A stretch of DNA of 64,000 nt from Mesonia sp008017825 (lineage in GTDB: Bacteria; Bacteroidota; Bacteroidia; Flavobacteriales; Flavobacteriaceae), in assembly GCF_008017825.1 (NCBI RefSeq), contig NZ_VRLS01000012.1, positions 62,001 to 126,000 of the forward strand, given 5' to 3'. The position numbers and the translations under genes were made by a program. Positions 43,217-52,529 of this stretch are shown here, in pieces (the first letter of the stretch is position 1; each line of letters opens with the position of its first letter). The notes under the pieces were generated by a model that did not search any database, was not told where the DNA came from, and saw nothing but the letters and a program-made list of their open reading frames with translations.

Positions 43217-44139
43217 AATACAAAAGGAATAATGAGTACGGCCAAAGCTAATATTCCCAATGTTATTTCCTTTAAAATTTTGCCTCCTTTATGCTCTAAG
43301 AAAATTGTCCCAATAACACTCACGCCTATAAATGGAAAAATAAGTTCGCTTCCTGTTTTTTGAGGAGATAACAACACTATTAACAAGCCTATAATAAAAA
43401 ATAAAAAAATAAGAAAAAGCATAGGTTTTCTTTTTCTAATGGTTAATTGTAATTCTTTTAAAAAGAAAAATAGACTTAATATAGTAAACAAGCCTATGAT
43501 CATTAAGGGTATAAGAACATCTGCCTCTTGATAAACCTCCAAATTAAGACTGGGAAACACAAAATACTGACTTAAATAAAAAGGAGTGTCTAAAACCAAG
43601 AAATAACCCGTTGTAACCAAAAAGTAAACACAAAAAACGGCAACGAGGGGAATAAAAAGATTTTTGAAGTCTTGTAGTGCATAATAGAATATTCCTACAA
43701 AAGGTAATATTAAAAATAGAATGCTTAACGGATAGAATAAACTCGCCACTACTACCCATAAAGAGGCATCGAAAATTTTCTTTTTGATTTCTAAACCCGA
43801 TCTTAAACTTATTACTCTTCTTAAAGCTAGCAACACAAAAAATGCCGCGATAAATAACTCATTTGCTTGTAAGACAGGTAAACATAAAGTGGTTAAAAAC
43901 CCGAATAATAAAATAGTATAAGTATTCTTTTTACTGATCGTATTGCGTTTAACAATAAAATTTAATACCACCATAAGCAAAATATAGTTAATAAGATAGC
44001 CTATATTTTTGGTTAGAAACTGCCAAGAGTACTCCGTATTTTGACCAAAAAAGTTAGCTATAATAAAATATATGGTCATAAAAACCCCTACAATTAGAAA
44101 ATTGATTGGTTTAGATTTTTTAAAAAAGCTTGCTAACAT
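43210..44139 (-). CDS. DUF6427-family polytopic membrane protein
   Basis: 309 residues with about nine membrane helices, beginning MLASFFKKSKPINFLIVG, characteristic of the flavobacterial DUF6427 family. The helices are long and Leu/Ile/Phe-rich, and no catalytic residues stand out. Its gene normally neighbours the small DUF6341-type protein and purD, as here. Function unknown. The C-terminal 7 bases overlap the next minus-strand gene. Confidence 0.8.
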   Translation of the reverse strand: MLASFFKKSKPINFLIVGVFMTIYFIIANFFGQNTEYSWQFLTKNIGYLINYILLMVVLNFIVKRNTISKKNTYTILLFGFLTTLCLPVLQANELFIAAFFVLLALRRVISLRSGLEIKKKIFDASLWVVVASLFYPLSILFLILPFVGIFYYALQDFKNLFIPLVAVFCVYFLVTTGYFLVLDTPFYLSQYFVFPSLNLEVYQEADVLIPLMIIGLFTILSLFFFLKELQLTIRKRKPMLFLIFLFFIIGLLIVLLSPQKTGSELIFPFIGVSVIGTIFLEHKGGKILKEITLGILALAVLIIPFVLW

Positions 44140-44159
44140 AGAGTAATTTCTTACTTTTG
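44130..44159 (+). promoter_or_regulatory. Promoter of the small membrane protein at 44187
   Basis: TTG (44130-44132), a 19-base spacer and TACTTTTG (44152-44159) match the Bacteroidetes consensus, with a leader of about 20 bases. It overlaps the start of the divergent DUF6427 gene. Confidence 0.7.
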
Positions 44160-44186
44160 TAGAAATTTATAACAAAGTTCCTAACG

Positions 44187-44432
44187 ATGAAAGATTTTCT
44201 TGATCTTATTGCATCTCTTTTTGAAGATGTTTTGTTTTTACCTTTTGACGCTCTTCGTGAGTTAGAATTGTCTGCCTGGTTTGCTGCTAATGGTTTAAAC
44301 TGGATTTTTATGATTATTGCAGCAGTAGCTTTTGTTTACTGGATGCTTCAATTGAAAAAATTCAATGAAAACAACGAAGAAGACCGTTCTACTAAAGCAC
44401 ATACATTTTTAGGAAAAAACGCTCAGTATTAA
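44187..44432 (+). CDS. Small membrane protein (DUF6341-like)
   Basis: 81 residues: an amphipathic start MKDFLDLIASLFEDVLFLPFDALRELE, one membrane helix (about 37-55, LNWIFMIIAAVAFVYWMLQ) and a charged tail ending in LGKNAQY. A conserved flavobacterial neighbour of purD and DUF6427. Its stop codon overlaps that of purD tail to tail in TTAA. Confidence 0.75.
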   Translation: MKDFLDLIASLFEDVLFLPFDALRELELSAWFAANGLNWIFMIIAAVAFVYWMLQLKKFNENNEEDRSTKAHTFLGKNAQY

Positions 44433-45700
44433 CTGAGGTCTTTTCCTAAATCTTTTCTATAATACATCTTATCAAAATGTAGTTTCTCTACGTTTTGATA
44501 AGATTTTTTTAGTGCTTCTTTATAATCTTTCCCAAAAGAAGTCACTGCAATTACTCGACCTCCATTGGTCAATACTTTACCATTTTCTTCTTTTGTACCT
44601 GCGTGAAAAACAATAGAATCTTCTATAGTTTCTATACCTGTAATTTCCTTTCCTTTTTCATAAGCTTCGGGATATCCTCCTGAAACTGTCATTACTGTAG
44701 TCGCCGATCTTTCATCTATCTCTAAACTAGCTGTAGATAATTCTTCTTGCGCTACTTTTTGAAATAACTCTACCAAATCTGTCTTTACACGAGGTAAAAC
44801 CACTTCGGTTTCGGGATCTCCCATACGCACATTATACTCTATTACGTAAGGTTCATCACCTACTTTAATTAAACCAATAAATACAAAACCTTTATATTCT
44901 ATCTCTTCTTTTTGAAGTCCGTTTACGGTTGGTTTTACAATACGTTCTTCAATTTTTTGCATCAACTCTTCGTCGGCAAAAGGAACTGGAGAAATAGCTC
45001 CCATTCCACCCGTATTTAATCCTGTATCTCCTTCTCCAATACGTTTATAATCTTTAGCAGTTGGCAGTATTTTATAGTCTTTGCCGTCGGTTAATACAAA
45101 TACGCTTAATTCTATACCATCTAAAAACTCTTCAATTACCACAGTTTGACTTGCATTTCCAAACTTACCGCTTAACATTTCTTCTAATTCTGCTTTTGCT
45201 TCCTCTAAATTTTCTAAAATTAAAACTCCTTTCCCTGCTGCTAAACCGTCGGCTTTTAAAACATACGGAGGTTTTAAAGTTTCTAAGAAAGCTTTCCCTG
45301 CTTCTACGCTTTCTTCCGTAAAGCTTTCATAGGCCGCTGTAGGAATATTATGCATGGCCATAAACTCTTTGGCTCTTTCTTTACTACCTTCCAACAATGC
45401 ACCTCTTTTTGAAGGTCCTATAACCATCACATTCTTTAGTGCATCATCTTCCGTAAAGAAATCATAAATACCATTGACTAGAGGATCTTCTGGCCCCACT
45501 ACCAACATTTCTATATTCTTTTCTAAAACTGTGGTTTTAATCGCTTCAAAATCATTAACATTTAAAGCTATATTGGTAGCTATTTGTGAAGTCCCTGCGT
45601 TTCCTGGAGCTACAAATAATTGTTTACAATGTTCACTTTGAGCTATTTTGTAAGCAAAAGTATGTTCTCTACCGCCAGATCCTAGAATAAGAATGTTCAT
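44429..45700 (-). CDS. purD: Phosphoribosylamine-glycine ligase (GARS)
   Basis: Second step of purine synthesis, joining phosphoribosylamine and glycine with ATP. 423 residues from MNILILGSGGREHTFAYKI, the conserved PurD N-terminus (nine further codons upstream are open but not conserved). ATP-grasp motifs: PPYVLKADGLAAGKGV, VVIEEFLDGIELSVF, and NVRMGDPETEVVLPRV near the metal site. A TATTTTTG element (45725-45732, minus strand) lies 25 bases upstream. Confidence 0.96.
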   Translation of the reverse strand: MNILILGSGGREHTFAYKIAQSEHCKQLFVAPGNAGTSQIATNIALNVNDFEAIKTTVLEKNIEMLVVGPEDPLVNGIYDFFTEDDALKNVMVIGPSKRGALLEGSKERAKEFMAMHNIPTAAYESFTEESVEAGKAFLETLKPPYVLKADGLAAGKGVLILENLEEAKAELEEMLSGKFGNASQTVVIEEFLDGIELSVFVLTDGKDYKILPTAKDYKRIGEGDTGLNTGGMGAISPVPFADEELMQKIEERIVKPTVNGLQKEEIEYKGFVFIGLIKVGDEPYVIEYNVRMGDPETEVVLPRVKTDLVELFQKVAQEELSTASLEIDERSATTVMTVSGGYPEAYEKGKEITGIETIEDSIVFHAGTKEENGKVLTNGGRVIAVTSFGKDYKEALKKSYQNVEKLHFDKMYYRKDLGKDLS

Positions 45701-45778
45701 TTTGTATGGTTTTGTTTGTGGCTTCAAAAATAATTGTTTGTAAATTGACCCACTAATATTTTCCTATAAAATAGTCTT

Positions 45779-47086
45779 GTGAATTGGTTTGATTTTACTT
45801 TAAAGCTCAAAAAATTTCCGTTAACGGAAGCTAAACAGCAATTAAAAGAAATTCAAGAAATTTCTAACGATGATTACACTGCTTATTTAACGAAGCAAAA
45901 GCAAGAAATTTTAAACCATCATCAAACCCATAATAATTTTTACAAAGCCCTCTTACAAGGAAAAAAAATTACCAATTGGGAAGATTTACCTATTCTTACC
46001 AAGAAAGATTTACAACAACCTTTAGAAGAAAGATTAAGTGATGGCTATTCTATTACTGAAGTTTATGTAAACAAAACTTCTGGCTCTAGCGGTCATCCTT
46101 TTATTTTTGCTAAAGACAAATACGCACATGCCTTAACTTGGTCGGTAATTATGAATAGGTTTGGTTGGTTTGGTATTGACTTTAATTCGTCTTATCAAGC
46201 ACGATTTTACGGAATTCCGTTAGATAAAATTGGTTACTACACTGAAAGATTAAAAGACTGGTTAGCGACGCGTTATCGTTTTCCTATTTTTAATTTAAAT
46301 GAAGCCAAATTAGAAGAGTTTTTAGGTCATTTTAAAAAGAAAAAATTTGACTATATAAATGGCTATACCAGTTCAATTGTTCTTTTTGCTAAATACCTTC
46401 AGCAAAAAGATCTTATTTTAAAAGACATTTGCCCAAGCCTAAAAGTGTGCATGGTAACCAGTGAAATGTTGTTTGAAGAAGATAAAATTTTACTAGAAAA
46501 ATATCTGGGAATTCCCATTGTAAATGAATATGGCGCAAGTGAATTAGATCTCATTGCTTTTCAAAACCCAAATGGAAATTGGTCCCTTAATCACGAAACA
46601 TTATTTATTGAAATAGTAAATAAAAATGGAAAAACCTTACCTCTTGGAGAAGAAGGTAGATTAGTAATTACTTCACTCTATAACAAGGCTCATCCTTTTA
46701 TTCGGTATGAAATTGGTGATATTGGTGTACTAGACGAAAAGAGCACCCCTAAAAACCCTATTTTAAAAAAAATGATTGGTAGAACCAGTGATGTGGCACA
46801 CCTACCAAGCGGAAAAGTGGTTCCCGGACTTACTTTTTACTATGTTACTAAAAGCATTATTGAAGAAAATAGTATAGTAAACGAGTTTGTAATCCATCAA
46901 TTGGCAAAAGACAAATTTAAAATTCTTTATGTCGCTGAAGCGGATTTATCTCAGCATAAATTTCAGGAAATAATTAAAGCCGTAGAAACTTATTTAGAAC
47001 CAAATCTACAAGTAAAATTGGAGCGCGTTGCTATTCTTAAACGCACCAAGGGAGGTAAATTAAAACAGTTTGAAAGTTTTATATGA
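45779..47086 (+). CDS. CapK/PaaK-like adenylate-forming enzyme
   Basis: 435 residues with GTG start. AMP-binding superfamily motifs are visible: the Ser/Gly-rich loop VNKTSGSSGHPF, NEYGASELDLIA (substrate pocket), RYEIGDIG and KMIGRTSD. It belongs to the phenylacetate-CoA-ligase-like (CapK) branch found in capsule and O-antigen loci, where it probably activates a carboxylic acid for attachment to a sugar. The substrate is unknown. It overlaps the GT4 gene by 4 bases. Perfect palindromes TTCCGTTAACGGAA and ACGGAATTCCGT (46209-46220) lie within it. Confidence 0.88.
   Translation: MNWFDFTLKLKKFPLTEAKQQLKEIQEISNDDYTAYLTKQKQEILNHHQTHNNFYKALLQGKKITNWEDLPILTKKDLQQPLEERLSDGYSITEVYVNKTSGSSGHPFIFAKDKYAHALTWSVIMNRFGWFGIDFNSSYQARFYGIPLDKIGYYTERLKDWLATRYRFPIFNLNEAKLEEFLGHFKKKKFDYINGYTSSIVLFAKYLQQKDLILKDICPSLKVCMVTSEMLFEEDKILLEKYLGIPIVNEYGASELDLIAFQNPNGNWSLNHETLFIEIVNKNGKTLPLGEEGRLVITSLYNKAHPFIRYEIGDIGVLDEKSTPKNPILKKMIGRTSDVAHLPSGKVVPGLTFYYVTKSIIEENSIVNEFVIHQLAKDKFKILYVAEADLSQHKFQEIIKAVETYLEPNLQVKLERVAILKRTKGGKLKQFESFI
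45816..45829. repeat. Iterated palindrome TTCCGTTAACGGAA, copy 2 (in the CapK-like gene)
   Basis: Exact repeat of the 14-bp palindrome at 2844-2857, again in coding sequence (F-P-L-T-E). Confidence 0.7.
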
Positions 47087-48249
47087 AAGAGATTTGCATC
47101 ATTACTAATTATTTTCCGCCAGAAACTGGAGCTGCCTCTAATAGAATTGCGAAGCTTGCTCTAGGCTTAAAAGAAAGAGGTTTTATAGTAAAAGTAATTT
47201 GCCCCTTACCTAATTATCCCAAAGGGAAAATTTTTGAATCTTATCAAGGTAAATGGAAGTTAACAGAAAACTATAAGGGTATAGAAGTAATTCGGCTTTG
47301 GGTTTATGCCAATAACTCTTCCCATAAAGTAAAGCGTTTACTTTCTATGGTTTCATTTTCTTTAAGCTTGGTCCTCCATAAATTATTACAACCAAAAGAT
47401 TTTCCAAATAAAATTTTAATTCAAAGTCCGCCGCTTATTATTGCCAATACGGCATTGCGATTGTTTAGTAATCAAAAAAGACAACTTATCTTAAATGTGT
47501 CAGATTTATGGCCTTCTGCAGGATATGAATTGGGAGCACTAAAAAAAGGTCGGTTTTATGAGCTTTTAGAAAAAATGGAAGTTTACAATTATAAAAAAGC
47601 GAACTTGGCTTTGGGACAGTCGCAAGAAATACTTGAACGGATTACAAGTATTTTTCCGCAGCAGCAAACATTTTTATATCGTAACTATCCTGCTATATCG
47701 CCGCTGAATGATTTCCGTTTAACGGAAGAAAATAATAATGTAAAATTAGTTTATGCAGGTTTGCTAGGTATAGCTCAAGGAATTGTAAAACTGTGTCAAC
47801 ATATAGAATTAGGAGAAAAAGAATTACATATTTATGGAGCAGGAGCTGAAAAGGAAGCTTTAGAAGTTTACTTAAAAACGTCTTCCAAAAACATTTATTA
47901 TCACGGGGAAGTTACTAGGGAAAAGCTATTAAAAGAACTCTCTAAATATCATATTGCATTAGTACCACTTGTTCATGCAATTTATGGCTCTACACCTTCC
48001 AAAATCTACGAAATGGCTCATAACGCTCTCCCAATACTTTATTTTGCTGGCGGAGAGGGTGAAAATGTAATTAAGGAATTTAAATTGGGATATGTAATAA
48101 CGCCTGGCGATTTTAAAAGCTTAAATACTTGTATCGCGCATTTAAAATCTAAAGACTTAGAAAAAATGAAATCAAATATTCTAGAAACTGCGAGAAATCA
48201 TTTTAATATTGAAGTACAATTAGATGAGTTAGCAAATAGAATTGCTTAA
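47083..48249 (+). CDS. Glycosyltransferase family 4 (WbuB-like)
   Basis: 388 residues, GT-B fold. The N-terminal ITNYFPPETGAASNRIAKLALGL is typical of WbuB/WcaL-like enzymes, and the C-terminal part KLVYAGLLGIAQG ... LHIYGAGAEKEAL ... STPSKIYEMAHNALPILYF is the nucleotide-sugar site. Transfers a sugar during assembly of the polysaccharide repeat unit. Co-transcribed with the CapK-like gene. Its stop overlaps the facing initiating-transferase stop within TTAA. An imperfect palindrome TTCCGTTTAACGGAA is at 47713-47727. Confidence 0.9.
   Translation: MKEICIITNYFPPETGAASNRIAKLALGLKERGFIVKVICPLPNYPKGKIFESYQGKWKLTENYKGIEVIRLWVYANNSSHKVKRLLSMVSFSLSLVLHKLLQPKDFPNKILIQSPPLIIANTALRLFSNQKRQLILNVSDLWPSAGYELGALKKGRFYELLEKMEVYNYKKANLALGQSQEILERITSIFPQQQTFLYRNYPAISPLNDFRLTEENNNVKLVYAGLLGIAQGIVKLCQHIELGEKELHIYGAGAEKEALEVYLKTSSKNIYYHGEVTREKLLKELSKYHIALVPLVHAIYGSTPSKIYEMAHNALPILYFAGGEGENVIKEFKLGYVITPGDFKSLNTCIAHLKSKDLEKMKSNILETARNHFNIEVQLDELANRIA
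47713..47727. repeat. Imperfect iterated palindrome TTCCGTTTAACGGAA
   Basis: The 14-mer with one extra T at the centre, inside the GT4 coding region. Confidence 0.55.
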
Positions 48250-49598
48250 TACGCCTTATCTTCTCCTTTCACAGCATTTCGTACTGTCTGGAAAACTATT
48301 TTTAAATCTAATAAAAGTGACCAGTTTTCTAAGTAGAATATATCATAACGTACACGGTTAATAATATCGTTTTCGGTTTCTACTTCTCCTCTAAAACCAC
48401 TGGTTTGTGCTAAGCCTGTAATCCCTGGTTTTATAAAATGACGCACCATAAATTTATCGATACGCTCAGCATACATATGAGTGTGGCTTACCATATGCGG
48501 TCTTGGCCCCACTACCGACATATCTCCTAAAAGTACATTGTAAAATTGTGGCATTTCATCTAAACTTGTTTTCCGAATAAATTTACCAATCTTAGTAATC
48601 CTTTTATCGCCACGTTTTACTTGATGTAAATGTGCTTGTGGATTTTCTCGCATAGAGCGGAATTTATAACAGTAAAACTCTTTGTAGTCTAATCCGTTTC
48701 TTTTTTGTCTAAAAAAGACTGGACCTTTAGATTCCATCCTGATTAAAATAGCCAAAATTGGAGTAAGCCAAGAGAGTATAAACACAATGACAAAAACAGA
48801 CATAAGAATATCAAATGTTCTTTTTATCAATTTATTCAAAGCATCGTCTATGGGGATATTTCGTAAAGATAGTATAGGTAAATAACCGTAATACTCCATT
48901 TTTAACTGACGGGTATAAATATCTTTGTTATCGGGAAGAAACTTTAAAGGTTTTAGGTTGTTGTCTGCAAAATCAATTACTTGGTTGATTTGCTCGTTGT
49001 CTAATTCGGCTACAGAGCAATAAATTTCGTCAATTTCATTTTCTAAAATCCAGTTAAAAACCTCATCTAAATCGAAGTCTTTCTGAGAAAAATCTACTAA
49101 CCTTTTAGATTGATATCCGTACTCTGGATTAGATTTAAAAAATCTTTCGAGATTTTGAGTTCTATGATTAGCGCCTAAAATAATTGTTCTTCTATAGTTA
49201 CCGCCTAAATCTTTCCGGTAACTTTTAAGTAAATAAAATATAAGGAGTTTTATCGCAAGAATAGTAAAAAACACCTTAGTGATGTATAGAAATATTTTTT
49301 CTTTAGGTCTACTTAGCTCTTCAAAAAAACCAAAAAAGGAGAAAACGAATAAGGCAAAAATAGCAGCCTGCAAAAAGTTAAGCGAAATAATTTTGGTGAC
49401 TTTGGTAAAGCGATAAACCTCATAAAAGTCTGTTTTAATAGACATCACCAACCAACCTGCGGTAATAAATACTGTATAGTTGATGTAATCTGTCATTTCT
49501 AATTTAAACTGAAACGCAAACAACAAAATCACTGCTAAATCTATAAGATAAACCAGTGGTCGTAAATAAGCAGAATATCTCCCTTGCTTAATTTGCAT
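48246..49598 (-). CDS. Polyprenyl-phosphate glycosylphosphotransferase (WcaJ-like)
   Basis: 450 residues. The N-terminal about 250 residues have four to five membrane helices and a CoA-binding-like Rossmann part (TIILGANHRTQNLERFF). The C-terminal catalytic domain (about 253-450) has KRTFDILMSVFVIV, VFFRQKRNGLDYKEFYCYKFRSM, TSLDEMPQFYNVLLGDMSVVGPRP and GLAQTSGFRG, the bacterial sugar transferase signature. It places the first sugar phosphate on undecaprenyl phosphate, starting each repeat unit of the exopolysaccharide or O-antigen. Confidence 0.94.
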   Translation of the reverse strand: MQIKQGRYSAYLRPLVYLIDLAVILLFAFQFKLEMTDYINYTVFITAGWLVMSIKTDFYEVYRFTKVTKIISLNFLQAAIFALFVFSFFGFFEELSRPKEKIFLYITKVFFTILAIKLLIFYLLKSYRKDLGGNYRRTIILGANHRTQNLERFFKSNPEYGYQSKRLVDFSQKDFDLDEVFNWILENEIDEIYCSVAELDNEQINQVIDFADNNLKPLKFLPDNKDIYTRQLKMEYYGYLPILSLRNIPIDDALNKLIKRTFDILMSVFVIVFILSWLTPILAILIRMESKGPVFFRQKRNGLDYKEFYCYKFRSMRENPQAHLHQVKRGDKRITKIGKFIRKTSLDEMPQFYNVLLGDMSVVGPRPHMVSHTHMYAERIDKFMVRHFIKPGITGLAQTSGFRGEVETENDIINRVRYDIFYLENWSLLLDLKIVFQTVRNAVKGEDKAY

Positions 49599-49600
49599 AC

Positions 49601-50587
49601 TTATTTTCTTATGTGTTTACTGAAATCTTTATGTTCTTTCTTAGATAATTCTTCTTGAGAAAGATTTTTAAAGTATTCATAGGTAAGTTTCATTCCTTCT
49701 TCTCTTGTTACTGTTGGCTCCCAACTTAATATTTTTTTAGCTAATGAGATGTCTGGCTGTCGTTGCATAGGATCATCTTGAGGAAGTGGTTGATAAATAA
49801 TCTTTTGATCGGTTCCTGTAAGTTTGATGATTTCCTCTGCAAAATTCTTAATTGTAATTTCATATGGATTTCCAATATTTACGGGTTCTCTGTAATCGCT
49901 AAGTAAAAGTTTATAAATTCCTTCAATTTGATCGGTTACATAACAAAAAGATCGAGTTTGAGCTCCGTCTCCAAAAACAGTTAAGTCTTCTCCTCTTAAA
50001 GCCTGACCTATAAATGCCGGAATTACTCGACCATCATTAAGTCGCATTCTTGGACCATAGGTATTAAAAATTCTTACAATACGCGTATCTAATCCGTGAA
50101 AACGGTGGTAAGCCATTGTAATTGATTCTTGAAAACGCTTAGCTTCATCATAAACACCACGCGGACCTATAGTATTTACATTACCATAGTAATCTTCACT
50201 TTGAGGATGTACTAAAGGATCTCCGTATACTTCAGATGTACTTGCAATTAAAATTCTGGCATTTTTTTCTTTTGCTAGACCTAATAAATTATGAGTTCCT
50301 AGAGATCCAACTTTTAAAGTTTGTATAGGGATTTTAAGGTAATCTATGGGACTTGCTGGACTTGCAAAGTGTAATATATAATCTAAATTTTCTGGAACGT
50401 GTACAAATTTGGTTACATCGTGATGATAAAACTCAAAGTGTTCTAAATGAAAAAGATGCTCTATGTTTTTTAAATCTCCCGTAATTAGATTATCCATAGC
50501 AATTACATGGTAGCCTTCTGTGATAAATTTATCGCATAAGTGTGATCCCAAAAAACCTGCGGCTCCTGTAATTAAAACTCTTTTCAT
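49601..50587 (-). CDS. UDP-glucuronate decarboxylase (UDP-xylose synthase)
   Basis: 328-residue extended SDR enzyme converting UDP-glucuronate to UDP-xylose. NAD-binding GAAGFLGSH (8-16), active-site Tyr146-x-x-x-Lys150 (VYDEAKRFQE), substrate stretch HFASPASPIDY and RIFNTYGPRM, and NDGRVIPAFIGQALRGE are all characteristic of the UXS branch rather than of galactose epimerases. Indicates that the polysaccharide may contain xylose or a derivative. It lies 2 bases before the initiating transferase. Confidence 0.92.
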   Translation of the reverse strand: MKRVLITGAAGFLGSHLCDKFITEGYHVIAMDNLITGDLKNIEHLFHLEHFEFYHHDVTKFVHVPENLDYILHFASPASPIDYLKIPIQTLKVGSLGTHNLLGLAKEKNARILIASTSEVYGDPLVHPQSEDYYGNVNTIGPRGVYDEAKRFQESITMAYHRFHGLDTRIVRIFNTYGPRMRLNDGRVIPAFIGQALRGEDLTVFGDGAQTRSFCYVTDQIEGIYKLLLSDYREPVNIGNPYEITIKNFAEEIIKLTGTDQKIIYQPLPQDDPMQRQPDISLAKKILSWEPTVTREEGMKLTYEYFKNLSQEELSKKEHKDFSKHIRK

Positions 50588-50609
50588 TCTTATTTCTCTA
50601 ACTAAGGGT

Positions 50610-51347
50610 TTACTTTAACTTCTCTTTTAACACTAAAAGTATGAATTTAGTATTTCCAACTAAATAACGTTTCCACATACGCTTAGGTTCTTGTGCAAAA
50701 CGATAAAACCATTCTAGTCCGCTATTTTGCATCCATAACGGAGCTCTTTTAGTTTTTCCAGAAAGCACATCGAAGCTGCCGCCTACGCCCATTATAAAGT
50801 TAACAGCCTTTAGCGCTTCTCGATGTTTGTGCAAAAATATCTCTTTTTTAGGAGAGCTCATGGCCACAAACAACATATTTGCTTTAGAAGCAACGATTTT
50901 TTCGACAATTTGTTTCTCTTCAGCAGCAGAAAAATATCCGTTTCTATAACCTGCAATAATTTTTGGGTTATAATTTTGCTTAAAATTATTGGCTACAGTT
51001 TCTACCACATCTTGTTTTGCTCCTAATAAGTAAACAGAATATTCTTTTTGATGCGCTAATTTTACCAGATTTTCGAAAAGGTCTATTCCTGCAACGCGTT
51101 CTTTTAATGGCTTATTTAAAATTTTTGAAGCCCAAATTACCGCTTGGCCATCTGCGTTAATAAGATCTGCTTCATTTACACTCTCCCGTAAAGCTTCATC
51201 CTTTTGCATAGCAACAATTTTGCCTGCATTCACTACCGTATGATGTAGCTGTTCTTTTTGCTGAATTGATTTATCTACTATTTGCAAGGTTTCTTGCATG
51301 GAATAGTTATCAATTTTTGTATTTAGAATATGAATTCTTTGCGGCAT
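50610..51347 (-). CDS. WecG/TagA/CpsF-family glycosyltransferase
   Basis: 245 residues, GT26 family. Conserved stretches: VVNAGKIVAMQKD, LINADGQAVIWASKIL, FVAMSSPKKEIFL and VGGSFDVLSGKTKRAPLWMQ, then LEWFYRFAQEPKRMWKRYLVGN at the C-terminus. Adds the second sugar (N-acetylmannosamine or other) to the lipid-linked primer in related systems. The true substrate is unknown. Confidence 0.93.
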   Translation of the reverse strand: MPQRIHILNTKIDNYSMQETLQIVDKSIQQKEQLHHTVVNAGKIVAMQKDEALRESVNEADLINADGQAVIWASKILNKPLKERVAGIDLFENLVKLAHQKEYSVYLLGAKQDVVETVANNFKQNYNPKIIAGYRNGYFSAAEEKQIVEKIVASKANMLFVAMSSPKKEIFLHKHREALKAVNFIMGVGGSFDVLSGKTKRAPLWMQNSGLEWFYRFAQEPKRMWKRYLVGNTKFILLVLKEKLK

Positions 51348-51374
51348 ATATACTCTGTCTAAGAATTTTCAAAA

Positions 51375-52529
51375 TTAGGAGTATTCTACACCATTTGAAA
51401 GTTTCTCTTGCGATTTTATAATAGCTAATTTTAAAACCACAAGATAAATGGGCACTGATGCGTTGTAAAAGAAGTTTCCTGTTATAAAAGGTACAATAAA
51501 TAGGATTGCCAATAAACACTTTGAATAAAATGCTAATGAAAAATTAAAATAGCTTTTAGCAAAGACAAAGAGATAAAGAATCATTCCTAAAAAACCAAAG
51601 TACAGCCACAAATCTATTAATTCTAATTGAGGCCTTACATACGGATTAGATAAACCTCCTATAAAGTAGTGAATGGTTTCCCAATGTTCTTGAATGTAAG
51701 GAATTGTATCTTTAATGAATAATTGATCTCTATAAGATAATATTGCTGTAAGCCAACCTTCTTGTTTTATAATTTCTGAAAACAAATCGGTTGAAAAGAA
51801 GATATAACCCAACGCGGCTGAAAACAATAAAAAAAAGCTTGCAATTATTACTTTCAATTTCAGTTTTTTCACTAATCTAATCGTTAACACTAAGCCTATT
51901 AAAATGATTGCTAGGTATATAGATTTAGTCCCTATTAGTAAACTTGCCAGTAAGGTGAACCAAAATAAAATATCTTTATAGTAAGTTTTAGAATTATAAA
52001 TAACAAAGTAAAGAATGGCTATAATATAAAAATATGTACTATTAGAAGAAGCCATAAAGAGGCCATTATACCCCCAGCGATCACCTGGGTAAGACTCAAA
52101 AATCTCTAAACCAAATAAGGCCGATAATAAAATGATAGTATTATTAACCCATAAAATAATCTCAAGCAAGGTAAAGGCTTTTATTTTTCCCTTAACGGAA
52201 TTGATTTCCGAAAAAAACAACATTAAACTCAAAAAGAAAAAATATCTCAAAAAACCTACCGTTGCTGAAAAACTAAAAGAGTCACTTAAAAAATATTGGC
52301 CTAAACAAAACAAGGCTACAAATACAGTGAGTATCGCTAGCTTAATTCTATCATTGAATAAAAAATAAATCAGTATCCCTACGAGACACAAACCTTTTAA
52401 ATATTTCTGAATTTCAAAATGGAGTCCGAAATAATAGTCTTGTACTTTATTTAATGCTTCTATTCCAAAAAAAATCAGTAAAAAAAGAAAGATGAAATGT
52501 GATTTTTCAATTTTACTGAGCCAATTCAT
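51375..52529 (-). CDS. Polytopic membrane protein, O-antigen polymerase-like
   Basis: 384 residues with about 10-12 membrane helices and a soluble loop (about 250-300, with AILSYRDQLFIKDTIPYIQEHW) of the kind found in Wzy polymerases. No strict motif identifies it. Its 3' neighbour is the WecG gene, and its start overlaps the O-antigen ligase-like gene by 17 bases. A near palindrome TTCCCTTAACGGAA is at 52187-52200. Confidence 0.65.
   Translation of the reverse strand: MNWLSKIEKSHFIFLFLLIFFGIEALNKVQDYYFGLHFEIQKYLKGLCLVGILIYFLFNDRIKLAILTVFVALFCLGQYFLSDSFSFSATVGFLRYFFFLSLMLFFSEINSVKGKIKAFTLLEIILWVNNTIILLSALFGLEIFESYPGDRWGYNGLFMASSNSTYFYIIAILYFVIYNSKTYYKDILFWFTLLASLLIGTKSIYLAIILIGLVLTIRLVKKLKLKVIIASFFLLFSAALGYIFFSTDLFSEIIKQEGWLTAILSYRDQLFIKDTIPYIQEHWETIHYFIGGLSNPYVRPQLELIDLWLYFGFLGMILYLFVFAKSYFNFSLAFYSKCLLAILFIVPFITGNFFYNASVPIYLVVLKLAIIKSQEKLSNGVEYS
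52187..52200. repeat. Near copy of the iterated palindrome (TTCCCTTAACGGAA)
   Basis: Differs from TTCCGTTAACGGAA by one base; coding sequence of the polymerase-like gene. Confidence 0.5.
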
